DNA of 64,000 nucleotides, taken from positions 1,178,319-1,242,318 of the forward strand of contig JAQFVV010012673.1 in the NCBI GenBank assembly GCA_028023455.1, read 5' to 3'. The first letter of the stretch is position 1, and each line of letters opens with the position of its first letter. The position numbers were made by a program, and so were the translations under genes. The notes under the pieces were generated by a model. The model was not told the origin of the DNA and did no database searches. It was given only the letters and a program-made list of their open reading frames with translations. The DNA is from Epiperipatus broadwayi. Taxonomy: Eukaryota > Onychophora > Udeonychophora > Euonychophora > Peripatidae. Positions 26,515 through 40,146 of this stretch are shown here, piece after piece.

Positions 26515-26605
26515 GTACCAAACTCTTCATACAGTAGTGCCACCCAGTGTAAGCCTTAATAATCAATGAATGCAAGAAAGTTTGTGCATAAAATCTCATA
26601 GTACT
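26515..26605 (-). repeat. Tail of hammerhead repeat family 1
   Basis: Plus strand AAACTCTTCATACAGTAGTG, CCAGTGTAAGCC, AATCAATGAATGCA and TTTGTGCATAAAATCTC match the tail of family 1 on the minus strand. The ribozyme is absent. Confidence 0.6.
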
Positions 26606-27439
26606 TACATATTAATTCTGTAATGTAGAGGAGATAGTCTGCCTTTTCACATCCACAATAAATGTGTAATCTTGCGATTATGTCAAATAAACCCTGCAAT
26701 CTCATCCAGTTACATGTTTTTTGCAATAAGTTTGCACTCTCAGTTATTGTCCAGATTTTGTTCTGACAAGATCTTTAAAACTATGAATTACATTTTTAAC
26801 TATATCTGACTTTATTTGTATTCATAGTTTTGATTCAACAATTTTTACTTCCATTTGTATTTATAGTTTTAAGTGAGTACATTTGATTTCATTTTCATAA
26901 TTTCCTCATTAGTATTCCATTTCTTTTTTCTTGTTTTAAAAATAGTACCAAATGATGACAATTTAGAATGTACTTGCTACTGAAATGAATGTTGTTTTAT
27001 ATTTTCAAGAAAACATAAAATTGAACGCCCTAACAAAATTATCAAAATTGATGAGAACCTTTTCACACACACACAAAAAACAACCATGCAGAGTAAATTG
27101 TTCATGAACAGTGGATGATTGGTGGCTTATTCAGGGAGACTGATAAACGTTTTATCATGATGACTAATGATAGAACAGAACTGTCATGAAAAACATCAAA
27201 CAAACAAAGTGCTGAATTACGAAATGCTGGTTACAATAATTTTCATGTGAAGTACAAGTATAATCATGTGTTAAGTAAGTGTGCAATTTGGGAAAAATAA
27301 AAATTTTATTTTCCATTTTGAGGGAAAAAAGTATCCACTTAATATCAAGTAGAACAGGCAAATTGTTTCATCACGATAATTCCTGTTATATATTACATGG
27401 TAAGTACTGTATCTGCATATTTTAGAGTTGTTTTTATCA
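26606..27439. other. AT-rich stretch without recognised features
   Basis: Nothing supported. Confidence 0.45.
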
Positions 27440-27532
27440 TGTGTATAGCATCAGCTGGGAAGCAAACCCGCTAACCCGGGACAACTGCTTATAAAGCAGC
27501 CATCGCTGACCTCTCGACAACCAATGCTTGAC
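27440..27532 (-). mobile_element. tRNA-derived SINE, family A, copy 3
   Basis: Minus strand: CAAGCATTGGTTGTCGAGAG, GCTGCTTTATAAGCAGTTGT (anticodon arm), then CCCGGGTTAGCGGGTTTGC and CAGCTGATGC. It is closest to copy 1, with the same insertion in the D-arm region. Confidence 0.65.
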
Positions 27533-27989
27533 TATTTTAGAGTTTTTTGTATAATATTTTAAGCTATTTTGTAATTTAGTGATTGTTTTGTCCATATTTA
27601 AAGTAATCTTTGGGAATTACATAATGGTGTGTCATATTTTAGATTTTTTAATGCCAAATCAATATTTTCAGTACTGTTAAAAATGTACTTTTTAAGGATT
27701 GATTTTTGGGTGAAATTCATATTTTTAGTATTGTTAGATTTAATCTGGTGCAATTTCTGTCACACGTTAGAACTGCTATGCTTTTTCACATATGTATTCA
27801 GACTGCCGATAACCTTGTAAATCTTTTGAAAAAACATTATATACATGCGGACAATTTTGATGAATTTATCATTTTACCTTCATGCAAGATTCAAGCATAA
27901 ACATTATTTAGTGAGATCATAAGATTGAAAAGTTATCAGTGAAGTGATATGAATGTGAAAAGGTGTGGCAGGTCTAATATATGTTACAG

Positions 27990-28145
27990 GACTAATACAT
28001 AAATTCCAATCACCTCTAGTGCCTACTCATCTAATATCCCCAGACTAGTTTCTAGCTTGTGTTTTTATCAGTGAGTTAGGTGTGGATTTGAGAGAATTGC
28101 ATTTAGACCTTAGATTCACATGTAACCCTCCAGTGACACCTTTTA
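27990..28145 (-). ncRNA. Family 1 repeat copy with hammerhead-like motif
   Basis: Core on the minus strand (about 28090 to 28032): CTCA before CTGATAA (G8 changed to A), stem II segment AAACACAAGCTA, GAAA intact, CTAGTC, then TGGGG pairing with the CTCA side. The flanking family blocks are present on both sides. Likely inactive because of the G8 change. Confidence 0.5.
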
Positions 28146-28291
28146 CTTATTCAGTTAACTATGAAGCTTGTGTAAGTATAAGAAATTGTATTCGTGTGTT
28201 GTTTTTGTTGATTTAAATTTATTTTTGAAATCTGAATGAATAAATGTGAAGTCTTGATAAATGTATAAAATTCTTATATAAAATATTAAAG

Positions 28292-28378
28292 ATGTCAAGC
28301 ATTGGTGGCTGAGTGGTTAGCACAGCTGCCTTACAAGCAGTTGTCCCAGGGTTCGCTTCCTGGCCAACACTTTGACAT
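28292..28378 (+). mobile_element. tRNA-derived SINE, family A, best copy
   Basis: Reads like a tRNA: A box TGGCTGAGTGG, D arm, anticodon arm GCTGC-CTTACAA-GCAGT (loop consistent with a UAC anticodon), T arm CCAGG-GTTCGCTT-CCTGG with B box GGTTCGCTTCC. The acceptor-like ends GCATTGG and CCAACAC have two mismatches, and the whole is enclosed by ATGTCAA and TTGACAT followed by an A-run. The mismatched acceptor and multicopy state argue for a SINE or tRNA pseudogene rather than a working tRNA-Val gene. Confidence 0.72.
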
Positions 28379-29916
<1,538 letters not shown>

Positions 29917-31789
29917 TGAAAATTTAAGGAGGAGCGGTTGATGTAGATCTCAATAAAAATTGGCTCATTTAGTGAGAGTACTATAGTTTTCATAGCTAAG
30001 TGTTATTGTTCATTTATTACATAATTTCCATGTGGAAAAAAAAAGGGAAAATACTAGTCAGCACAAATTGCATCTTGGGAAAACGAAAAAACACCGGTTC
30101 AACATGGGTTTTCACAAATTTTTGACAACGTCACATTTAAAAATTCTATGTAAACCTAATTTGACATATGTATCTTGTTAAGTATTAATTATTTTTCTTA
30201 TGATTAATGCAAATCAAGTTTTCTTTTCTATCACAATCAAGATCGTATTTATTATGTATATAATATCATGAAACAATTTGTATCTATGATTTCATGTTTT
30301 CAAATTTAAGTTATCTAACAATTTTTTAGTCTCAATAAAGCAAAGCGTAAGCTTGTGGTTAAGACCTGTAGAAGTCCCTACTATCGCATTTTTACACCCA
30401 TATTCTGGAGGTTACAGCCTTAGTAAATATTACTTTTGAAATATAATAACAAACATGATGATGATGATGATGATGATAATAATAATAATATAGTCATAGA
30501 AAAGGTAGTTTTTTTTAATATTTAATTCTAGTACTGCCCCACATGCCTCCAATATAATTAATATAACCATTCTGTGAGTATATTTATCAACTACCAAATA
30601 TTACATTTGCTCCGAAAAGATGAAAATTAGTATAGTTGAATAATAATAATAGTAATATTTTTTTAAATTAAATTATGCATCTTAAAAATTATTGACAGTT
30701 TTAATGCAATAGTTATCATTTGTAGATAAAACATAAAATTAAAAGAAATGTTAACAAAAGTTTCTTAAAAGGAGCATACATTTTTATCAAAAAATAATAG
30801 CCTTATATACTACAGTTTTCCTTTTCATTCATCTGTAATGGCTTACTTTTGACATTAAATACAGTGATGAAAAAATTCCACACGTCAGTTTTAAAGAATT
30901 TCATCTCTTTGTTTTAATTTGTCTTTTTTTAATTTTTTTGTAAAAAAAATAAAAAGTCCGAAAAACAAACTCTGCGTATCTAAGTATGTAAGTGCTAGCA
31001 GTCAATCTTTTCCCAAGTTTTCTGTCAGTTTTTCAAAGACTCGAAACTATTTATCACTTAAAAACAACTCTTACAACTTTTAGCCACGTTTCAGATAATT
31101 TTCCACAAATACAAAATATTTCTCTAATTGTCTGAGAACCTAGACTGACTGCTAAGAAATTAGAAAAACTGTGAAATTTTTCACTCAAACCTGAGTATTT
31201 TAATCTTCAAAAAACTGAAAACGGAAAGAAAATACTTTTAAATATGAATCAATGCCTGCTTTCCGTGTGTTGAATGTGAGAATATTTTCTTTCTATTATA
31301 GGAGAAATTTGTCATTTTAATTCAATCTTATTAGAAAAGTATTCTTTATATGTTTGTTCTAGTCTTAAAAATATATATTTGAACGGCTTCAAAATGTATT
31401 GAATATGAAATTATTTGAATAAGAAATAAGATATAATAGAGTCACTTTAACTAAGCATATACTTTAATATTAATTTTTGAAATCTAATATTTCCTACATG
31501 TTAGAATCATAATTATTTGAAGATTTAGATGTTGCCTTTCTGTGCTTCTATAGATTGTAATCATAAAAAAAGAACATAGATATTGGTTCGAACTAGTTAT
31601 TGTTAAGATAGTATGTGAAAAAAAAGCAAATGATAAGAGAAAAATGTCATTGACTAAAACGGAACACATGATGAAACCAATACCTAAGATCACTTACATA
31701 AATTAGAAAAAAGGTCTACAAAATGTTATTTAGTGGGGAAATTTTGTAAACTCTGAATATAAAGCTAATATATATATATTTATATATAT
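29917..31789. other. AT-rich stretch with short microsatellites
   Basis: A short (GAT)n(AAT)n run near 30455-30490. No supported gene. Confidence 0.45.
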
Positions 31790-31868
31790 AAGGGATTTAA
31801 ACTCCCTATGGATATTCAATCCAACTTATACAAGTGAAACACATGAGCACATACATGTGGAAAAGGTA

Positions 31869-31930
31869 AATGATGTCCAATTTACATATATCATGCTGAA
31901 CCAGCACTCATCATTTGGTCCAGATCATCA
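31869..31930 (-). ncRNA. Hammerhead-like motif, family 2, copy A
   Basis: Minus strand: ATGATCT-GGA-CCAA, ATGATGA (C3 and U4 changed), stem II GTGCTG-GTT-CAGCAT, GATA instead of GAAA, TATGTAA, then TTGG and ACATCAT closing stem I. Stems are intact and the catalytic core is mutated. Confidence 0.55.
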
Positions 31931-32535
31931 TCTCCCACACATATGTACAATCACTGCTCAGTTTATATTAAGATAACATATATCCAAGCTTTAATGGACT
32001 AGCTTCAATCTTCTCCACTGTACAATTCTTCAGCCATTTCATATCATTGAAAATCCAAGGATGAAATGCTCAAAACTCTTGACGATACAAATATTATTGT
32101 CATACTCATGTTGATCTTAAATCAATCTGACCTTCACATATAGGACCTTAATATGGCTATTTAATTATATAGAAGACGAAAGGGCATAATACAGGATGAA
32201 TATGTAATACTTAAATACATGCATAATATCTATACTAAGTTTAATGTAAGGACTTGAACTCAGACTTTCAAATACCCCACACCTACTCCATTCATTTTAT
32301 ACAACTGATACACATTAGGGTCCTATGTGCAAGAAGTTATATTGACTTAAGATCAATATGGGTATGACAATAATATTGGCATCATCAAGGGCTTTGAGCA
32401 TTTTATCCTTGGATTTTTAAGGATAGGGATGACTGCAGAGTTGAAGAGTGAACAGATTGAAGCTTGTCTATTGAAGTTTGAAAATTTTCTATCTTAATAT
32501 AAACTGAACAATGATTGTATACATGTTTTGAAGAT

Positions 32536-32605
32536 GGTGATCTAGACCAAGTCATGATGCTGGTTTAGCACAATGTATGTATATTGGAGATCATTTATCT
32601 TTTTC
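32536..32605 (+). ncRNA. Hammerhead-like motif, family 2, copy B (decayed)
   Basis: Stem I is preserved (GTGATCT-AGA-CCAA with TTGG-AGATCAT) and the stem III segment GTATGTATA is present, but the CUGAUGA and GAAA boxes are both destroyed. Confidence 0.45.
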
Positions 32606-32724
32606 ACATGCATGAGGTCATGTTTATCAGTTATATAAGTTCAGAGTTTCAAGTCCCTTGTAATTATATTAAGTTTAGTATAGACAATATACATATATTT
32701 AAATATTATATATATATATCATAA

Positions 32725-32944
32725 GTCATTATGTCCCCTCATATGCAGAACCTTAAGCCAATTTAAATACACAGAAGAGAGATGGTAAGTATACAGGATG
32801 AATAAATAATTATTATAAATACTTCTAATCAAGATACAATTGGAGGGGAGTTTAATCAAGTCTTTCAAGATATCATTAGTCATCAACTTCATCTTATTGT
32901 AACTGATACTCATGACTACATAATGCAAAAAAAGATAAATGATC

Positions 32945-33006
<62 letters not shown>
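32725..33006 (-). mobile_element. Hammerhead repeat family 2, dimer C, outer left part
   Basis: Continues across the LTR element at 43683. Plus strand ATAAATGATCTCCAAT at its inner end is the stem I 3' side of a family 2 ribozyme on the minus strand, and ACTGATACTCATGACTAC matches the opposite arm at 43990-44025. The junction lies in an (AT)n run (32949-33006) that replaces the stem III segment. Confidence 0.65.
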
Positions 33007-33010
<4 letters not shown>

Positions 33011-34301
33011 ACCTAATTAAAGGTCAATCACAGATCCAAATGTAACAAAAGTAAGAATCAAAAAAATTCAAGTATTGTAAAAATCTCAAATATTCCAGTA
33101 TTGTTAAAAAATGTAACTTAATAAAGATGATCAAAACATCCAAATGTATTTAATAATTATGAAACGATTCAAATATAAATCTCTATTTTATCTCCAAAAG
33201 ATTCCAATATAAATATCTAGCTCAATAAACGAAAAATGCATTGTAGATTTTATATCAAAAGAGAAGAATTATTTAACATGAGTAGTGGCTATTAAACCAA
33301 AGATCAGACTTAGTTATCTATCATATTATGGGTCATTGGATGAAATGAAACATATTTCTATCATTAGATTTCTCAAGATATCACAGTATCAATAATTATA
33401 AACAAATTATGAAGAAAGAACTACTATAACTCAGTTATATGGAAATCACATGAGGTGAGTACACTAGTATTTCAATAAAAGATAACTCAGGTATAGGGAC
33501 AGTAGATTCCATCCACTTTCATTTCTTGGTTTGATGTTAAGTGCATGTTTAAACAAATACTAAGTGAATATGGTCTAGCAGGGCACCACTAGATTATTTG
33601 AATCTAGACACAGTTATATCTAATAACCTTTCACATATACCGGGTTCGAATCCCCTTTTTGGTACTTTATTTCTAATAAAAATGGGAGATTTTGCTTTTT
33701 GAGCCATCTCACTATATGCACTAATATTTAGGTAAAAGTAAAACATCTTTAAACCAAAGTGGAGTATATTAGACATAAATCATTTCTTAGATCTTAGCAT
33801 AACAAATGTTTTTCAATATTTTTATAAGTTTACTAGCTCAGATTATATATAACTAATTTAGGATGGCAATTCACTCATCCTTGCATGAAATAGATGATGG
33901 GATGTGGTTATAATAATACTAAGAAATCACTAAATATTATGAAATTAATATTTATTTATGGCCTTTAAACATTTAAACAGCTCATTAATTAAAACATTGA
34001 TGATGATGATGATGATGATAATAATAATGATAATGACAAGGGTTTCAACTACAGCTCTAGGACTAAGCTTAAACATAAAACTAATTTTTACAAAGAAATT
34101 CATAATTATTGCTTAATTTTAGCATATTTACTTATATCTTAAATAACTGATATTCAACCACTGATGATGAGGAATGATCACATTTAACAAAGACTACACT
34201 TAATGAAATATATACACCTCCTTTAATAAAACAAACTAATATTTATTACTGCATTTCTAACATATACATAAAAATTTCTAGATAAACATGAAAATTGATA
34301 G

Positions 34302-34332
<31 letters not shown>

Positions 34333-36543
34333 TGATTATATAGCAATCCTCAGATTAATTTCAAGTTCTTCCCCCTTTCCCTTCAAATGTATATTGTATT
34401 AAGTTGGATGTCACATTGGCCATGATTTTCACTCCATGAAAAAAGTATTTCAAGAAAAAAAAATTATCCGCTCATTAGCACACATACTTTATAAATCTAA
34501 CATGTAAGTAGAATGTTAAAAAAAATGTTAATAGAAATTAGAAAAATCAAGTTCTTAGAAAAGAGTTTTAAATCATTATCTCCCCCTCCCTTCTAAGCGC
34601 TGAAATCTATACTTTCTCAAGACAAAATAATTTAATGTTTTAACACCACCTATTATTTCACATTCACTCGCAGTTATACACATATAAAATATTACTATGT
34701 ATGTGCGTGTTTTATCCCAAAATAATAATAATATATTAGTTAAAACTAAAATCATAATACCATAAAAAAAATTATTTTACACATTAATATTTCATAACTG
34801 TAAAATTAATAAACAAATAAATTTTGATACATTCAAAATCATTTATGTAGTTCAAAGCTATTATTATTAAGACATTCTTGGTTTCCATCGATCTGAATTG
34901 TCTTTAAAAGTTCTTTAAATAAAATATGTCACTTTATTACTAAATTTTTATTAATACTCTGATTTCATAAAGAAAATAGATATAAAAGTCATATTACCGA
35001 TCCAAGGGTTCACTTGTCTTGTATACTGTCTATACTTGGCAGCAACAATTTCCGTGTTCTTTGGAACAATCACTTTCTTGAAGTATATAATTATTTGATG
35101 ATGAGGATCCTATTGAGGTTATTTGCTTTAGTGGATAATTTGGAAATCATTATATCAATTTTTCTTCTCTTCCTGTCAAGCATTATTCTTTTAGTGAATG
35201 AAATACAGCAGTTGTTTTCACATTATAAATTTTCTTGAGTTTAGACTCAGTTGTTGGAACAATTAATTGGACTTGATGATTAATATTTATCGGTAGATTA
35301 ATTCATCTTTCATCGAATGCAGGTGAATGCTTTCTTCCTTCTATTAAGAACATCTTATTTCTCTGGTCAGTTGAAAGGTGTAGAATATTATTTTAGACAA
35401 AACATCTTTTCTTTCCTATATGATGTGCAGCTTCCCAGATGGTCAGGCAAAGATGGGACATACATATAATTTTTCTAGCCAGTCATTTCTTATATTTTCA
35501 ACATTCAATTTAATAGTCTAATAATCTGAATCATAATCACAATAATAATTCAACTGATTTTTCCAGACAGCTTTTTATATCCAATTTTTTAGCTAACTTA
35601 ACCAATCAGAGATAGCGTCACTTGCTATTTTTGGACAAATTCATTTTAATTAGATCTCTAATTTATTTTCAACTAAATTATTTTTCAACTGAAAAGTTTA
35701 ATCCTTTTTCCAGACACTTTTGTTTTAAAAAAAAATAGACTTAATCCTTTTTTTTCTTACACCTAGGTAACATTTCAAATTTTTGAGCTTCCTTCTTTAG
35801 ATCTTAAGATAAGACAATTTCAAAATTAGAGTACCCACCCAGCTTAAGCTCCCAAAGTGACAAACAATCATTTACAAAAACAAAATTGCTACAAAAATAG
35901 ATATCTGATTCAACAGATTTCCTCTTTTAACATAAAATTGTACAAAAAAATAATTTGACAGATTTAACCCTTCCTTTTCTTTCAATATTTAATAAATGTA
36001 AATTTCTGTATGTAATGTACACACATACTTCATTATTTCAAATCATTCATAAACTAACATTAAATAATATAATTGCTAGCTTAGTAATTATAACCCTATT
36101 ATTTAATTAAATCTGTAACTTTTAAATCCCAATTACAATTATAGAAAAGCAAAATAGAAGTATAGAATAAGATATTAGAATTGATCAAGCATAGGTTAGT
36201 TTTAAAGAAAGTTAAAATGTTGAATATTTGAAATATAAAACAATTAAATAGCTTACACATACATTGCCTATACATATGCATTATAACTTTGCTTTTTAAA
36301 GAAAAATTAAAATTGAATAGTTTAAATGTGTGTATTACCTTTCTATCAACACACAAACAATATTAATTGTTGACCCACTCTCTTTCTATCTAAAGCTTTT
36401 AGAACTGGATCTTGTAGGGTTTAAACTTGGATGCCCTACAGCTTCATTTATTGTTATATAAAAATGTGATGATGATTTTGTTTTACATTTTCCTACATGC
36501 ACATTACTATAAATTTAGCTAGTGACTAAATTGTAATGGCACA
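33007..36543 (-). repeat. 3' LTR (about 3.54 kb)
   Basis: Direct copy of 40147-43682. Its outer end (plus strand AGTCACCTAATTAAAGG) is more diverged from the other LTR (TGTAACAAAATTAAAGG) than the rest, with a replaced segment up to about 33055. It holds short (GAT)n(AAT)n runs near 33998 and 34306. A plus-strand B-box-like CGGGTTCGAATCCCC occurs at 33642. A 74-codon ORF at 35014-35238 is in both LTRs but antisense to the element, so I do not call it. Confidence 0.92.
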
Positions 36544-36557
36544 ACTTTCCCCCCTTC
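36544..36557 (-). promoter_or_regulatory. Polypurine tract (plus-strand primer)
   Basis: Minus strand GAAGGGGGGAAAGT ends exactly where the 3' LTR begins (TGTGCC). Purine-only sequence at this place is the RNase H-resistant primer for second-strand synthesis in LTR elements. Confidence 0.9.
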
Positions 36558-36785
36558 GGATAAAATCATCAGCACCTTTGTTTTAACTATATCCAAAAAA
36601 AAATCCTAACTAATAAAATACACTAATAATAATATAAAATTTTAACTACTGGCAAACATCATACTTTTCATTAGAAAATCTAGCATCCTGATTTATTTGG
36701 AGATCTTTTCCTTTGTACAAAGCATATTGTGGTCTGCATAAAATTGCAAACATACATTCAGTCCCTTTTGAGATCTTTATTTTTT

Positions 36786-38808
36786 TCATTTTGGCTTTTT
36801 CAGCACTGTGGTAATTCCACTGGTAGAGGGTTGCTTGTCTCTAGGAATTACTTTCTTCACAACACTATCCCCAGAATCTCCCCAGGATTGATTAGGAGGC
36901 CTAGCCCTATAATTATTCCTATATCCATAACTACCAAAATTCTGATCACGTGTCTGATCACCTAGATTCAGACTAGAGACATTATAACTATACCTATCCT
37001 TGGTGCTCTTGGGCCTAGTCTCTGAATCTAGCTCTGAAATCTCTAGAGCATCCAGGATTTCTGATGCTTCCTCTATACTGTGGCAATCAGCAGCAATAAG
37101 CATTTGCTCAATGTTTCGGGGAAGATTGTGTCGGAGTATTCTCAGGATCTGGTGCTCTGAGAGAGGAAATGCAGTCAGACTTTTCAGTTTTACTGCCTGC
37201 CCTCGGAAAAATTGTGTATAGCTGCCCTTGGTACTGCCGTACTTTTCCTGAGTGATCTGGTAGTGCACCTGGTCCTGCCTATCTTCACTCCAGAAGCATG
37301 ATAGAATAACACAGTGAAAATCCCCAAAGGTAGTGGGCTTATCAAACAGGGACCGCCACCATGCCTTAGCATAGGCATAAAGATGGGTACAGGCAATGGC
37401 CATCTTTTCCCATTCATTTAACCTACACACAGAAAAGAGTTCTTCCAAGGTATACAGATACTCTAAGGGGTTTTCCCTGCTTTCCCCACTAAAGGCCTTA
37501 ATTTTAATTAAATTTGAGGTCATGACCCCTCCTACTCTATATTCATCTCTACTGCTACTTTCTGACTTATCTATTAAATTTTCACCTTGTGGATTTTTTA
37601 ACTAAAGTAGGCATCTCTTTCTCTGACTGTCTATGTTCTGATCTATCCCTACAGTCATCTAGACTGATGCTAACATCATTTTGCCTTGAATTTGGGTTTG
37701 ACTGACTCTGCAAACCTATATCAACTCGATCTCTTAATTCCCCTATTTTCTGATAGAGATCTTCCATCTTGGGGTTCATGTATTCCATAACATATGCCTT
37801 CTGGTTCTCCTCAACCTTCTCCAACATAACACCCAATTCATGTTGATTCATTCTGGGTCCCTCTTCTAAAGAACTTGATTTGTCCCTTTTCACTATCTCC
37901 TCCCTAAAGCTATCCATTTGTTTCCCCAATTCTTTCCTAAGATTTTGGTCCATCTGTACACACTCATTGGCCATGCTTCCCTTAACTTCTCGTATTTCCT
38001 TTTCTAAGCCACTAAACTTATTTTTCATAGTGAGGGTTTGATCTACACAGCTCAAGGTGGCTTCCTTATATGAGTCCACTTTGGCTACCACCTCCTCTAA
38101 TCTAATATTAATTCCTGCAGAGGTTATTTTGGCATTCTTTTCTATGCATTCTGATATGGATTGGGAGACCAACCCATGGACCTCATTCCTAACTAACTCA
38201 ATCTCTATCTTATTTTCTTCAATAGACTGCTCCACTTGAGCCTTTAATGACTGCAGTCCCTGACAGCCCTCCTGTTTGGTGATTTCCATAGACCTACACA
38301 CTCCTTCTATCCTTTCCTCTAATGACACAAACCTATTTTTACACTCTATGTTGTTTCAATCCTAGTTTTCAAAGCCATGATCATTCGGTTGCTATTGTCA
38401 ATAGAGTGACCTAGATCTATCCTTAAACCTTCTATACTTTTCTCCATCTTTTGTTCTAGATTTACCATCCCTTGCTTACTATCTTCTCTTAGACTTTCTA
38501 TATTGTGCTTATTATCTTCTCTTAGACTTTTGAACATCTGCATTATCATTAATTTCATGTCTGAGAGTTCTTTATTTTCTATCTGAATCTGGCCAACTTC
38601 CGGCTCCTCATCTACTTCCACACTTGAGGCCGTATTATTGCTACTAACATTAAAGGCATCTTTCCTCTACTTCCTCTCTTTCCTCTTGTGTTTGTTTTAA
38701 GAAAACCTTCCCATCCTCTTCTTCAGTATAAAAACGATCACTGATTCCTGGTATTGGGGCAGCTTCCTCTTCTATAACCTCTTCCATACTATAATTTAGT
38801 TCACTCAT
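36786..38808 (-). pseudogene. gag of Ty3/gypsy-like element, three frameshifts
   Basis: Reading from 38808: an acidic N-terminus (MSELNYSMEEVIEEEAAPIP), then after a frame change a coiled-coil segment (38621-38346, with SLREDNKHNIESLREDSKQG), after another a second coiled coil (38328-37582), and after a third the capsid-like retrotransposon gag domain (37523-36786). That domain has KIKAFSGESRENPLEYLYTL, YAKAWWRSLF, FRGQAVKLKSL and RHNLPRNIEQML. Joined, it would be about 670 residues. No CCHC zinc knuckle follows the capsid; the end is basic and short (VLKKPK). Gag would package element RNA into particles. With frames 0, 2, 0, 2 it cannot be made whole. Confidence 0.88.
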
Positions 38809-40125
38809 GTTATAAAACTATATATATCCCATTTGTGCTTCCCTGACCATCAAAGATCCACACATCTTCTCCCTGTCTGACACCTATTCTGACCAACTGA
38901 CTGATTTGCTTTTCACCTTATTATGCATTACAAATACAACAAAAATTTTTTTTAATATCCTTATTTGATGAACCACACAACAATAATCTATATAGTGCAT
39001 GTCTGTCTGCAATAGCCCAAATTATACATTCATCCATTCTCCCAGAAATCTGACAGATATTGACAGTCCACAGAATGACTAGCAGTTCACAATCTTGAGA
39101 TAAATAAAAGAATTCAGTCACAGCACTATAATCACACAATGTATCATGAGCACTCAGAAGATCATCCCAATTCGATCACTATTAACTACCACAACCCTTG
39201 ATTGAATGATGCAAACTCTGTTGCAATAAAAGAAGTATTAAGTCTTAGGGGCTAAAATAGATAAACTATGCCTTGCTCTCTCTCTTGGAGTCTTATGTGG
39301 CAAGTATCAAGGAATGCCCTGCTTATTATAGATTACTGAAAACTAAGCCTTGCTCTCTGTCTTGGAGACTTATAGGCTGACATCATGGCAGAACTACTGT
39401 TAACTGCTTCATGATAAAATAAGACTAACATATAAACTTGATTGGAAAACTATGCTGTGCTCTCTCTCTTGGAGACTTATAGGCTGGTATCATGGCAGGT
39501 CTGCTGTTAACTGCTTCATGATAACATAAAGATAACTTATAAATTGGGTTGGAGCAGTGAATGGGTTTGATCATTCATAAGTTACACGAAATACATAGCA
39601 TTCTCAAGGCAATGACAAAACTCTCCACTCATCATCAAAACTGCAATCTAACCAACCAAACTCCAACGATCAACCATCCAATCAAACCTCCAAAATCATA
39701 GACTTTTCTACAAAATGAACTCCCCAAACACACATGAGACTACTATTCCATAATTCATCACTATTACTATGCCTATCCTATCTGGCAATAAATCATTTTA
39801 ATGTTCCACAAAAAAAAAAACTATATTATTTATTTCACCTTTGTCTTAAGTTGTGATATTCATCTCTATTTTCAAAATTGATAAAACAAAACTAAGCTGT
39901 TTTATGGCTGTACCCATTTTATCATCATCAATGAAAAATTAAATCATATTAAACATCATCATATACAAATCTAAAATAAGACTGTATGGCCAAGAAAATT
40001 TTGTAAGACAAAAAAAAAATTTACTGAAAAAAAAAAAAATTTTACTAAAAAAATTTCTCTCTTTTTAACCACACATCTCCTATCATTCTATAGACTCCCT
40101 TTTTCAGGTATATGGTAAAATATCA
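38809..40125 (-). other. Internal leader region of the LTR element
   Basis: About 1.3 kb between PBS and gag. It has a local repeat: variants of AAACTATGCCTTGCTCTCTC then CTTGGAGACTTATAGGCTG recur near 39270, 39350 and 39450 (plus strand). It likely holds the packaging signal; no ORF is recognised. Confidence 0.6.
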
Positions 40126-40145
40126 AGCCCCACATTGGGCATCCA
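40126..40145 (-). promoter_or_regulatory. Primer-binding site
   Basis: Minus strand TGGATGCCCAATGTGGGG, one base after the 5' LTR. It is complementary to a tRNA 3' end terminating in CCA. Which tRNA serves as primer I cannot say without the host tRNA set. Confidence 0.85.
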
Positions 40146-40146
40146 T

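Larger units (their letters stand above)
31790..32659. mobile_element. Hammerhead repeat family 2, inverted dimer AB
   Basis: A foldback element: the left end (AAGGGATTTAAACTCC, CACATGAGCAC, TAAATGATGTCCAA) is repeated inverted at the right end (GAGATCATTTATC, GTCATGTTTATC, GAGTTTCAAGTCCCTT). A decayed ribozyme lies in each arm, left on the minus strand and right on the plus strand, so both point outward. The inner part 32095-32400 is itself made of inverted family pieces including a tRNA-like B box (minus GAGTTCAAGTCC near 32254). Confidence 0.65.

Noticed and set aside
28292-28378. Functional tRNA-Val gene
   Set aside because: Acceptor stem has two mismatches, it is multicopy and is enclosed by short inverted repeats with an A-rich tail, so a SINE or tRNA pseudogene is more likely.
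34155-34180. CTGATGA words inside the LTRs, at 345 and in gag leader as hammerheads
   Set aside because: No helix plus GAAA follows at the right spacing.
35014-35238. 74-residue hydrophobic ORF repeated at 42155-42379
   Set aside because: It is duplicated only because it lies in both LTRs, is antisense to the element, and shows no recognisable domain.
36729-38239. Plus-strand ORFs across gag
   Set aside because: Antisense shadows of the minus-strand gag.
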